Of a DNA stretch of 10,775 bases, positions 1 to 6,810 are shown in pieces. Numbering within the stretch: position 1 is the stretch's first letter; each line of letters opens with the position of its first letter. This DNA comes from Bacillota bacterium (GTDB taxonomy: Bacteria > Bacillota > Sulfobacillia > JABLXB01). The notes below the pieces were generated by a model. It did no database searches and had not been told where the DNA came from. It saw only the letters and a program-made list of their open reading frames with translations. The DNA lies in the NCBI GenBank assembly GCA_024653225.1, contig JANLGA010000025.1, positions 8,307 through 19,081 on the forward strand. Direction: 5' to 3'. Both the position numbers and the translations under genes were made by a program.

Positions 1-342
1 ACGGTGGAGTTCGCCATGGGGGCGGGCCTCGCGCTGGCGCAGTTCGGCATATTGACGCCCTTCCCGGGAACGCCGCTTTTCAAGGACATGGAGACCGAGG
101 GACGAATCCTCGACAGGGACTGGGGGAAATACACCATATCCAACGTCGTGTTCCGGCCGGAGAACCTGTCTCCGGAAGCGCTGAAGCGCGGTTTCCTCGA
201 CGCGTACCGGCGGTTCTACTCCCCCGTGTCCATAGCAAGGAGGTTGCTGCCGGCCTGGCGGCGGCGACCACTGTTGTTCCTCACCCTGAACATGCACTTC
301 GCCAGGATGGCGGCGGCACTGGGCGACCCGGCTCGAGGCTGA
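1..342 (+). CDS. Radical SAM protein, B12-binding type, C-terminal fragment
   Basis: This is the last 113 codons of a gene that begins upstream of the window; the frame is open from base 1 and ends at TGA 340-342. The N-terminal part carries ILTPFPGTPLF followed by an EGRI segment. This resembles the end of the radical SAM barrel in cobalamin-binding radical SAM enzymes (the family with a B12-binding domain, a radical SAM domain and a DUF4070-like tail). The following VVFRPENLSPEAL, and AYRRFYSPVSIARRLL with its basic helix, fit the C-terminal region of that family. The cobalamin-binding domain and the CxxxCxxC cluster motif would lie outside the window, so the substrate cannot be told. It converges on the aminotransferase gene with only 10 bases between the two stop codons and no recognisable terminator. 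Confidence 0.75.
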   Translation, partial: TVEFAMGAGLALAQFGILTPFPGTPLFKDMETEGRILDRDWGKYTISNVVFRPENLSPEALKRGFLDAYRRFYSPVSIARRLLPAWRRRPLLFLTLNMHFARMAAALGDPARG

Positions 343-352
343 GGGCCGCGCG

Positions 353-1207
353 TTACGCGTCGCCGGCTCCGGCGGTGAGGCCCGTGTACCCGCGGTACAG
401 CAGCGAGAACACCGGGCCCGGTTTCCCCGTTCCCACCGTCGTCCCATCAATGTCCACGGCGGGCACGATCTCTGTGACGGTGCCGGTCACGAACACTTCA
501 TCCGAACGGTACAATCGCTCCAAACTCACCGCTTCTTCCCGGACCTCTATGCCGAGCTCCTCGGCGAGTTGGATGACGGTCGCGCGGGTCACGCCGGCCA
601 GGATGTAGTTGGTCAATGGAGGGGTCACGAGCGCCCCCGACTCCACGATGAACAGGTTGCTGCTGCTGCACTCCATGACGAACCCGTCCCGCACGAACAC
701 CGCCTCGTAGGCGCCCGCCCTCTCCGCCTTCGATCTGGCAAGGACGTTGGGAAGCAGGTTTGTCGTCTTTATGTAGCAGCGCGCCCAGCGATCGTCCGGC
801 ACGGTTATCAGCTTCACGCCGCGGCTCCTGTACTCCGCCGGGAAACCGGCGACTTCCCTGGCAGTCATCACCACCGTCGGCGCGATCCCGCGCGGCACCG
901 TGTGCTTCCTAGGGCAGACGCCGCGCGTGACTTGGATGTACAGGCTGCACTCCCTCAGGCCGTTGCGCTTCAGAAGCTCCAGGGCGTCCTCGGTGAGCCG
1001 GTCGAGGTCCGGCAGGTCGAGCTCGATCGCCCGGGCGCTCCGGCGGAGCCTGTCCAAGTGCTCCCTCATCTTGAACGGCGTCCCGCCATACACCCTGACT
1101 ACCTCGTAGATCCCGTCCCCGAACTGGTACCCCCTGTCCTCGATGCCCACCGCGGCCTCGCCCAGAGGCAGAAACCGACCGTTCACGTAAGCCGTAATAC
1201 CTGTCAA
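353..1207 (-). CDS. dat: D-amino acid aminotransferase (class IV PLP enzyme)
   Basis: This 284-residue fold-type IV PLP aminotransferase has the usual length for the family. It is predicted to interconvert D-alanine plus 2-oxoglutarate with pyruvate plus D-glutamate in the cytoplasm, supplying D-amino acids for peptidoglycan. Lys147 (in RCYIKTTNLL) is the expected PLP Schiff-base lysine and Glu179 (VMECSSSN) the residue facing the pyridine nitrogen. Tyr34 (GDGIYEVV), Arg100 and His102 (VTRGVCPRKH) match the carboxylate-binding Tyr/Arg/His trio of the Bacillus D-amino acid enzyme. That argues against branched-chain aminotransferase and aminodeoxychorismate lyase. The start is TTG, preceded at 6 nt by AAGGGGGG (1214-1221 on the plus strand). 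It is divergent from the GerMN lipoprotein gene and convergent with the radical SAM gene, so it is probably monocistronic. Substrate preference is inferred from motifs only. Confidence 0.88.
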   Translation of the reverse strand: MTGITAYVNGRFLPLGEAAVGIEDRGYQFGDGIYEVVRVYGGTPFKMREHLDRLRRSARAIELDLPDLDRLTEDALELLKRNGLRECSLYIQVTRGVCPRKHTVPRGIAPTVVMTAREVAGFPAEYRSRGVKLITVPDDRWARCYIKTTNLLPNVLARSKAERAGAYEAVFVRDGFVMECSSSNLFIVESGALVTPPLTNYILAGVTRATVIQLAEELGIEVREEAVSLERLYRSDEVFVTGTVTEIVPAVDIDGTTVGTGKPGPVFSLLYRGYTGLTAGAGDA

Positions 1208-1387
1208 GTCGAGCCCCCCTTCGAAATCCCTGACGTCGCCCGCACCGCCCGGGGTTCCAACCCGTCTTTACTTATCTTATAATATAGACCCCGGGCGACC
1301 TTGCCGCCACAGTGAGGAACCCTATTGCTCGGGCTCGCGTCAAGTGTGGTGTGAGATGACGCCTATCCGACAGGGAGTGACGCACTC
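1208..1387. promoter_or_regulatory. Divergent dat / GerMN intergenic spacer with AT-rich promoter island
   Basis: This 180-bp spacer separates two divergent genes and must hold the promoters for both. An AT-rich island at about 1268-1287 stands out from the GC-rich surroundings. It contains TATAAT at 1278-1283 on the plus strand, with a weak -35-like TTCCAA (1255-1260) at 17-bp spacing. That would give the GerMN gene a leader of about 100 nt. On the minus strand the same island offers TATATT or TATAAG as -10 for dat, but no convincing -35 was found. No sporulation-sigma consensus could be recognised with confidence. The plus-strand start GTG 1388 is preceded by GGGAG (1373-1377) at 10 nt. Confidence 0.4.
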
Positions 1388-2431
1388 GTGAGGAGACTGA
1401 GGCCCACGGGTATTGCAATCGTAGCGACGCTCTTGTTGTCAATCGGCCCCGCCTTTTGGGTCGCGGGATGCTTGGGACGGGCGACCGAGCCCTCGCCCCA
1501 GAAACCGGCGGTTCCTCCGGTACAGACGCCGGTCGCGACGCAGGAATCAACCAGTGTCACGATATACCTGGTGAGATGGCCCGCTCAGGGCGAGCCCCGC
1601 CTCGAACCGGTGAAAAGGGACGTCCCGAAGGGCCGGAGCGACGCGGATCCGAGCGTGATGAAGTCCTGCCTCGAAGCCCTGGTCGCCGGTCCGACCCCGG
1701 AGGAGAGGGCGGCGGGGCTTTCGGCGCCGCTTCCGAGGAGCACGAAGGTACTCTCCGTCAAGGTGGACGGCACTACCGCCTCGGTGGATTTCAGCAGGGA
1801 GATAATCACGAGGGCGTCGGCCGAGGCCGCGGTGAGCGGAACGGGCGAAGCACTCGCCCTTGAGTCCATACGCAGGACGATGGCGGGGTTCCCCACGCTG
1901 ACGAGGGTCAAACTCCTGGTTGAAGGCAGATCCCGGGGCGAATTGGACGGGAGACTGATCGAGGATTTCTGGGGTCATGTCGGCCTCCCGGAATACCTGG
2001 TTCTCGCGTCACAGCCCGGCCCCGAGGCCGTACAGTCCGTCGGGAAGCCCGCGGACGGAATGGCCATAAAGTCGGTGCGGTGGTCTTCCGATTTCTCCAA
2101 GTTCAGGCTCGTCATTGACATTGAGAACGCCGACGGCACCCGCGCGTCGCAATGCCCGGTGGTGCGCTGTTCGTTGTCCGCGAGCGCCCGGGTTCTTTCC
2201 ATCGAGGTGAACGGGATCCGTGCGGTGCGCGATCCGCGCTTGGTCCCGGGTAAGCCGCTCACGATATCGTCGGGGCCCGCGGTGAGCATAACCCGCCAGG
2301 CCGGCGAGCGGACGGGCGACGACCAGCTCGTGTCGCTGGACCTGGCGTTGGATCCTTCGAGGTCTTACACGTACAAGCTGTTTTCACTCGTCGATCCGGT
2401 CCGAGCGGTCATTGATGTCTTCCCGAATTAG
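1388..2431 (+). CDS. GerMN-domain lipoprotein with C-terminal AMIN-like domain
   Basis: This 347-residue envelope lipoprotein begins with a signal peptide: basic MRRLR, a hydrophobic core, and the lipobox VAGC with Cys28 as the likely lipidated residue. A Pro/Thr-rich linker (about 33-55) follows. A GerMN (sporulation and spore germination) domain spans about 56-205; LVAGPTPEERAAG and ASVDFSREI are its typical segments, as is the TLTRVKLLVEG strand. The C-terminal part (about 226-347) starts with IKSVRWSSDFSKFRLVIDI and ends with a DPVRAVIDVF strand. This resembles AMIN-type domains, which bind cell wall or localise envelope proteins. GerM in Bacillus supports the SpoIIIAH-SpoIIQ envelope complex during engulfment, but GerMN lipoproteins also occur outside sporulation, so the exact role is open. 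The start is GTG. The 3' end overlaps convergent holA by 23 bp. Confidence 0.82.
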   Translation: MRRLRPTGIAIVATLLLSIGPAFWVAGCLGRATEPSPQKPAVPPVQTPVATQESTSVTIYLVRWPAQGEPRLEPVKRDVPKGRSDADPSVMKSCLEALVAGPTPEERAAGLSAPLPRSTKVLSVKVDGTTASVDFSREIITRASAEAAVSGTGEALALESIRRTMAGFPTLTRVKLLVEGRSRGELDGRLIEDFWGHVGLPEYLVLASQPGPEAVQSVGKPADGMAIKSVRWSSDFSKFRLVIDIENADGTRASQCPVVRCSLSASARVLSIEVNGIRAVRDPRLVPGKPLTISSGPAVSITRQAGERTGDDQLVSLDLALDPSRSYTYKLFSLVDPVRAVIDVFPN

Positions 2432-3464
2432 GTGAGAGGATCCGGCACGTGCGGACTACGAGTGTCTCCAGGGCCAATCTCGCGCCGGCGGAGCCGGATT
2501 TCAGTGCCACGTCAGTCTCCAGGATCGCCTCCAGCACGGAGGCGATCCTGTCCTCCGGCATCTTCCTCGCCCACCGCGCCAGTCGCGACGCCACAAACGG
2601 CATTAGGCCGGCGGTACGGGCGGCCTCCTCCTCATTGGCCCCCCTTGATGCCAGGTATTTCAGCCTGTAAATCACCCTGAATTGCCATGCAAGGGCCTGC
2701 ATGATGCGCTGTGGATCCTCGTCGGCCCGGAGCAAGCCGGACGCGATCCTCAGCGACCGGCCGGCATCTCCCGAGGCGACGGCCTCGGCGAGCTCGAAGA
2801 CTGACGACTGGGGGTGGCCGAAACCCACCAGGTCAACGTGCGTGACGTCTATGACCGGAGAGTCCCCGGCGCAGGCAATGAGCTTATCCATCTCCGTGCG
2901 CACGAAGTCGGCGTCGCCGGAGGATGCAGTGCAGACCCTCTCCAGTGCTTCCGGCGTAATGCTCTTTCCCGCGGCCGCCGCCGCGGACCTCGCCAAGCGC
3001 GCGGCGGCGCCCTTCCGGCTGGAGCAATCGGCCAACCCTCCGGCCCGCGCCACCGCATCCACGAAGGGGGAACGCGCCGGCGCCTCTTCCTGGTAGAACA
3101 CCACTATGGATGACGGTGATGGTCGCTCCGCGTACGCTTCCAGGACGGCGTCAACCTTGCTCCCCTTCTTGAACCAATGAACTCCGGAGACCACCACCAA
3201 CCTCTTCCCCGCGCCTATCGGCGCGGTGCGGGCAAGGGCCACGACTTCTCGCGGCGAGCACTCGTCGCCGTCGAGCGCGGACACATTCACCGCTTCCCAC
3301 TCCGGCGAGACATGGGACCGGCGAAGCGACTCGATCAATTCGTCCGCCAGTACCTTGCTCCCGAACACGAGGTATACCGGCGCGGCCTTTGCGTCGGCTG
3401 CGACGCCGCCGGTCCCGTTCCCCCGTACGCTCAGCGTGCATCCCCCCGGGCGCCCTCCGTGCAC
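2409..3464 (-). CDS. holA: DNA polymerase III delta subunit (clamp loader)
   Basis: This 351-residue protein matches the HolA/YqeN family, the delta subunit that opens the beta clamp within the replicative clamp loader. The core starts near residue 29 with PVYLVFG, the degenerate AAA+ nucleotide-site region of this family. Domain I continues with APIGAGKRLVVVSGVHWF and SSIVVFYQ, then ADCSSRKG before domain II. Domain III helices include SVFELAEAVASGD and QALAWQFRVIYRLKYL, both typical of HolA. The start is the first possible one after an in-frame TGA: GTG 3462-3464, with a GAGGTGAGG-like site about 10 nt upstream. This gives a roughly 28-residue Gly-rich N-terminal extension that may be over-called. 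It lies downstream of comEC on the same strand, as in Bacillus, but here a lysE-like gene of opposite orientation lies between them. The 3' region holds a perfect palindrome at 2520-2550. Confidence 0.88.
   Translation of the reverse strand: MHGGRPGGCTLSVRGNGTGGVAADAKAAPVYLVFGSKVLADELIESLRRSHVSPEWEAVNVSALDGDECSPREVVALARTAPIGAGKRLVVVSGVHWFKKGSKVDAVLEAYAERPSPSSIVVFYQEEAPARSPFVDAVARAGGLADCSSRKGAAARLARSAAAAAGKSITPEALERVCTASSGDADFVRTEMDKLIACAGDSPVIDVTHVDLVGFGHPQSSVFELAEAVASGDAGRSLRIASGLLRADEDPQRIMQALAWQFRVIYRLKYLASRGANEEEAARTAGLMPFVASRLARWARKMPEDRIASVLEAILETDVALKSGSAGARLALETLVVRTCRILSPNSGRHQ
2520..2550. repeat. Perfect 13-bp inverted repeat inside holA
   Basis: CAGGATCGCCTCC (2520-2532) is followed by the 5-nt loop AGCAC (2533-2537) and then the exact complement GGAGGCGATCCTG (2538-2550). 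The element lies within the holA coding sequence, in codons for DRIASVLEAIL, and about 90 nt past the stop of the convergent GerMN gene. On the plus strand it is followed by a pyrimidine-rich stretch but no clean T-run. It could therefore be an intragenic 3' end for the GerMN transcript, a stabilising hairpin, or a coincidence of repeated codons. Confidence 0.6.
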
Positions 3465-3579
3465 GTGGGTTCGCCCTCACCTCATTTCTCCCATACCATC
3501 CCCGACTCCTGTACCGGGCGGCGGGCGGCCCGCAGGATGGCGACGCCGTGCCCGCGAACTGCACCGTGGGAGGGTCTCG

Positions 3580-4215
3580 ATGGTCCGCGCTCTCTTGAAC
3601 GGTCTCGTCCTGGGCCTGTCGGTGGTCATCCCCTTCGGCCCCGTGAACCTGGTCGTATTCAGGACGGCGGTGTCCGGCGGGGCCGCGCGGGCATTCGCCG
3701 TCGGTCTCGGGGCGGCGACCATGGACGCACTGTACCTCGGCGCCGCCCTCTTCGGGGCGGCGTCCCTGCGGATTCCGCCGGCGGTAAGGGCGGGGCTTTG
3801 CCTGGCCGGGAGCATCTTCCTCACCCGCCTGGCAATCGGGATGTTCCGTTCCGCCCCAGTCCGCGGCGCGGGGTCCGCCGGATGCGAGACGGCCGCCCCG
3901 CACCGCCCGATCTTCGGCGAGTACGCCGCCGGCATCGCGGTCACTGCGCTCAACCCGGTGACCTTTCTCTTCTGGGGTGCCGTCGGCTCGGCACTGGCCG
4001 GTTCGGGCGCGCCCCGCCCGGTGCTATCAGTGACCTACTGCGGCGTACTGTCCGGTGTGGTGGGCTGGTTCGCCGTGGCGTCCAACCTGTACGCCTTCGC
4101 GGCGAAACGCCTCCGGCCCGGGGGCTCCCGGGTCGTCAACGTTGCCTGTGGCGCCGTGCTGCTGTTCTACGCCGCCAGGTTCTTGCGTGAGGCGCTGCTC
4201 GCACTCCGCACCTGA
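3580..4215 (+). CDS. LysE-family translocator (small-solute or amino-acid exporter)
   Basis: This is a 211-residue membrane protein of the LysE/RhtB superfamily, close to the usual length of about 200-215 residues. The N-terminal helix has the family signature region (LVLGLSVVIPFGPVNLVVF, GPxN at 20-23). A second helix follows with GLGAATMDALYLGAALFG (42-59), and NPVTFLFW (125-132) is the conserved segment after the central loop. Roughly six hydrophobic segments are visible. The family exports amino acids or related small solutes by secondary transport; the substrate here cannot be assigned. ATG 3580 was chosen because GGGAGG lies 6 nt upstream and the protein begins at the first membrane helix. 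The longer open frame from 3226 has non-family sequence antisense to holA. It is divergent from holA (115 bp) and convergent with comEC, the two stops being 15 bp apart, and is the only plus-strand gene in this part of the window. Confidence 0.85.
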   Translation: MVRALLNGLVLGLSVVIPFGPVNLVVFRTAVSGGAARAFAVGLGAATMDALYLGAALFGAASLRIPPAVRAGLCLAGSIFLTRLAIGMFRSAPVRGAGSAGCETAAPHRPIFGEYAAGIAVTALNPVTFLFWGAVGSALAGSGAPRPVLSVTYCGVLSGVVGWFAVASNLYAFAAKRLRPGGSRVVNVACGAVLLFYAARFLREALLALRT

Positions 4216-4230
4216 GCGACGCCCGGGGCT

Positions 4231-6684
4231 TCAGCCGGGTCCGGCCGCCGCGGCAATCGTGGGGGTCACCCTGACTTCGGCCCCGTCCGATTCGACCCTT
4301 ATCGCGCCGTGCCTGTCCGTCCGATAGACCTTGCCGCAGGCAGCGTCCAGCCTGGCCATCGCCCGCGCCGACGGCAACCGCCGGCTATTCGGTCCCACTG
4401 AGACCACGCAGTACGACGGGCGGACCGCATCGAGGAACGCGGGGGACGAACCCGAGTCGCTCCCGTGATGGGGGGCCTTCAGGACGGAAGCCCTCAGCGT
4501 CACCGATCCGCTGCGCGCCCTCCGGAGGAGGGCCTCTTCCACTGCGACGCCGGCGTCGCCCGTGAGCAGGATCCCCGTCCTTCCGTACACGATCCTCAGT
4601 ACAACGGAATTGTCGTTCTCATCGCCCGGGGCGTCCCCATCCGAGGCTTCCCAGCTCGGGACTTGACCGCCCGCCGGGGAGCCCCCGCGAGGCGGGTGCA
4701 GTACCTCGAACCTCGCTCCGCCCGTTTCCCACGCGTGCCCCTCACAGACGCCGACGACTTCGACCGTCTTGATCCCGGCTCCGGCCGCCCGGGCCTCTCC
4801 TCCCCTCGGAACCAACGCTCGGCCGCACTTCACCGCCCCCAGCACATCCGCGAAACCCCCGTAGTGGTCATCGTGGAAGTGGGTCAGCAATACCCTGTCG
4901 AGGGACCGAACACCCAGCCACCTAAGGGAAGGAACCACGACTCTCTTTCCCGCCGAAGCCGCCCCTGCTTTCGCCGCCGGCCCCGCGTCAACCAGCAGCG
5001 CCCGCCCACCGGGGGCGGTGACGAGAACCGCGTCTCCTTGCCCCACGTCGAAAAACCACACGCGAAGGAGGTGTTTGGGCGGCGCCTCGGCGGCGGACAC
5101 GACGCACACGGCGACCGCGGATGCCGCAAGGGCCGCCCCGAGCCTCGGAAGCACCCGGTCGCTCGACAACCGCCGCGCCGAAAAGGCCCTTCCCACCAGC
5201 GCCAGCAGCCCGTAGTACGCGACCATCTCGGCCGGGCCGGGCGGTCCCACGTAGAAGAACGAACCGGGGAGCGCGGCGATCGCGTGAGCCGCCGCCTGGA
5301 CCACCCACAGCAGCGCCCTATTGGGCAGGTTGATCACGACACCCGCCGGCGCCCAGATGGAACCCGCGATCATTGCCGCAAAACCCAGGGTGGTACAGTA
5401 TCCTGCGACCGGCACGATGACGGGGTTGGCGACCAGCGACGATACGGATACCTCCTGGAATTGCCGCGCTACTATAGGGATCGTCGCGGCCTGGGCCGCG
5501 ACTGTCATGGAGAGCGGTCCCCTGACCATCGCGGGTAGTGAAGCCAACGCGCGTTCCGCGGTCGGCGCCAGCGATATGAGACCGGCCGTCGCGCAGAAAC
5601 TGAGGTGGAACCCCGGGTCAAGCAGGGAGCCGGGCCACAGGCACACCACGATCATCGCGGCCGACGCCAGCGAGGTGACCGGATCGGCCCTCCGCCCCAC
5701 GCGCGGCGCCACCTGTGCGGCGGCGGCCATGATGATCGCCCGCAACACCGCCGGCCTCAAGCCGGTCACAAGCGCGTAGCACGGGAGCAGGAGCAGCGCC
5801 GCCGAAGTCGCTCGCCGGCGGCCGACGCGGCACATCCTCAAGATCGCGAGGGCGTACCCGAACACGAAGTTGACATGCAGCCCCGAGACGCTCAGGACGT
5901 GGTACACCCCGGCGTGCCTGAACGCCTCCTCCGTTTCCTCGGGCAGCGACGACTTGCTCCCGAGAACGATCCCCTTCAGCATGGCCGCCTGGGCCGCGGG
6001 GAGGCTCCGGTCCGCGGCGGCTTCCAGCCGGTCCCGAACTCGGAGTGCCGCCCGGACCACCGGGTTGCCGCCCGTCCTCTCCAACAGTCGAACCGTGGGC
6101 CATTCGGCCCTGACCTCCACCTTGACCCCCTGGACCCTGAGCCAGCCGGCGCGGTCGAAACCCCCCGGATTTGCGGCGGGCCTCGGCCGCTCCGGGAAGC
6201 CCGCCATTGAGACCCTGTCACCGTACCTAACATCGGGGGCGACTTCGGGGCAACCCGAGACGATAACCAGCATGATGCCGCGAGCGGTCTCATCGGACGA
6301 CCCCCCGCCCGATCGGACAAGTGCGCCCTCGAGCGAGAGCTTGAACCGCATCGAATCGCCGGAGACGACGGGGTTCTCCGAGACGACCCCGGTAAGGTTC
6401 ACCCACCTCCCGCACAGGCCGACCGTGTCGCCCTCGCACGCTGATTCCCAGGACCTGTACCTCGCGTAGCCGGCGGCGAGGCAGAGCACGAGCGACAGTG
6501 CGAACACGGCGCCGCCCCGGCGACGCAGCCCGAACAGCACCGACACAGCAGTGGCGAGGCAGCATGCGCACCATGCAGCCCCGCTGGTTCCGACAAACGA
6601 GCGGCCGCTCGCCGCGTACCAGGCCCCGGCGAAAAAGAACAGCGCCGACAGGCAGAGGCGTCTCTCCAACGTCGTCCTCCGCAC
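4231..6684 (-). CDS. comEC: ComEC/Rec2 DNA internalisation channel
   Basis: This is a full-length ComEC of 817 residues. ComEC is the inner-membrane channel that takes in single-stranded DNA during natural transformation. An N-terminal DUF4131-type region with membrane segments spans about 10-190. The Competence domain (about 230-500) carries HAGVYHVLSVSGLHVNF (257-273) and several further helices. A C-terminal metallo-beta-lactamase domain (about 540-790) starts at VWFFDVGQGDAVLV and holds the complete metal-site motif HFHDDH (602-607), GD (709-710) and KAPHHGSD with His739-His740. This domain is thought to degrade the non-transferred strand. The outermost start, GTG 6682-6684, has a poor ribosome-binding site. 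TTG at 6667-6669 has a perfect GGAGG 6 nt upstream and removes five residues, so it may be the true start. An extended -10 promoter lies just upstream. Confidence 0.93.
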   Translation of the reverse strand: MRRTTLERRLCLSALFFFAGAWYAASGRSFVGTSGAAWCACCLATAVSVLFGLRRRGGAVFALSLVLCLAAGYARYRSWESACEGDTVGLCGRWVNLTGVVSENPVVSGDSMRFKLSLEGALVRSGGGSSDETARGIMLVIVSGCPEVAPDVRYGDRVSMAGFPERPRPAANPGGFDRAGWLRVQGVKVEVRAEWPTVRLLERTGGNPVVRAALRVRDRLEAAADRSLPAAQAAMLKGIVLGSKSSLPEETEEAFRHAGVYHVLSVSGLHVNFVFGYALAILRMCRVGRRRATSAALLLLPCYALVTGLRPAVLRAIIMAAAAQVAPRVGRRADPVTSLASAAMIVVCLWPGSLLDPGFHLSFCATAGLISLAPTAERALASLPAMVRGPLSMTVAAQAATIPIVARQFQEVSVSSLVANPVIVPVAGYCTTLGFAAMIAGSIWAPAGVVINLPNRALLWVVQAAAHAIAALPGSFFYVGPPGPAEMVAYYGLLALVGRAFSARRLSSDRVLPRLGAALAASAVAVCVVSAAEAPPKHLLRVWFFDVGQGDAVLVTAPGGRALLVDAGPAAKAGAASAGKRVVVPSLRWLGVRSLDRVLLTHFHDDHYGGFADVLGAVKCGRALVPRGGEARAAGAGIKTVEVVGVCEGHAWETGGARFEVLHPPRGGSPAGGQVPSWEASDGDAPGDENDNSVVLRIVYGRTGILLTGDAGVAVEEALLRRARSGSVTLRASVLKAPHHGSDSGSSPAFLDAVRPSYCVVSVGPNSRRLPSARAMARLDAACGKVYRTDRHGAIRVESDGAEVRVTPTIAAAAGPG

Positions 6685-6718
6685 CGGCGCCGTCCAACGA
6701 TGCTACTCGCCATTCCAT

Positions 6719-6747
6719 ATTATACCATGACGAATGAGCCGCGCCAG
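6719..6747 (-). promoter_or_regulatory. Extended -10 promoter for comEC
   Basis: On the minus strand TATAAT (plus-strand 6719-6724) is preceded by TGG, giving a perfect extended -10 TGnTATAAT in an otherwise very GC-rich spacer. At 17-bp spacing the -35 region (6742-6747) reads CTGGCG, only 3 of 6 matches, which is tolerated when an extended -10 is present. Transcription would start about 25-45 nt before the comEC start codons. This suggests comEC is expressed independently of groESL. Confidence 0.55.
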
Positions 6748-6752
6748 ACGCC

Positions 6753-6791
6753 GCCGGGGCGGCCCCGATTCTCCTCGGCGACCGCCCCGGC
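6753..6791 (-). terminator. GC-rich hairpin after groEL (possible terminator or 3' stabiliser)
   Basis: GCCGGGGCGG (6753-6762) pairs with CCGCCCCGGC (6782-6791), a perfect 10-bp stem with a 19-nt loop. It begins about 20 nt past the groEL stop on the minus strand. An outer GAC/GTC pair could extend the stem if three bases bulge out. There is no T-run after the stem, so it does not meet the classic intrinsic-terminator pattern. It may instead protect the groESL mRNA 3' end or work with Rho. Confidence 0.45.
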
Positions 6792-6810
6792 GTCACTTCA
6801 CGGCTTCATT

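Noticed and set aside
361..374. Short inverted repeat CGCCGG-CT-CCGGCG near the convergent radical SAM and dat ends
   Set aside because: The stem is only 6 bp with a 2-nt loop and no T-run, and it lies within dat codons. It is too weak to call a terminator.
569..1282. Long plus-strand open frame antisense to the D-amino acid aminotransferase
   Set aside because: Its product is Arg/His/Pro-rich with no family resemblance. Long antisense frames are expected in GC-rich coding DNA, and the minus-strand frame is a clear family member.
2967..3007. GC-rich partly palindromic run in holA (CCGCGG and GCC repeats)
   Set aside because: It encodes a poly-alanine stretch in the protein, so repeated GCC/GCG codons explain the symmetry.
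3226..3579. N-terminal extension of the LysE-family protein from 3226
   Set aside because: The extra 118 residues are antisense to holA, are unlike any transporter N-terminus, and precede a well-placed ribosome-binding site and ATG at 3580.
3151..3903. 250-codon minus-strand frame spanning the holA start and antisense to lysE
   Set aside because: It is highly charged and Arg/Gly-rich with no motif, and is a frame shadow of holA and lysE.
4465..5538. 357-codon plus-strand frame antisense to comEC
   Set aside because: The translation is low-complexity, rich in Arg, Gly and Pro, without motifs. It mirrors conserved comEC codons.
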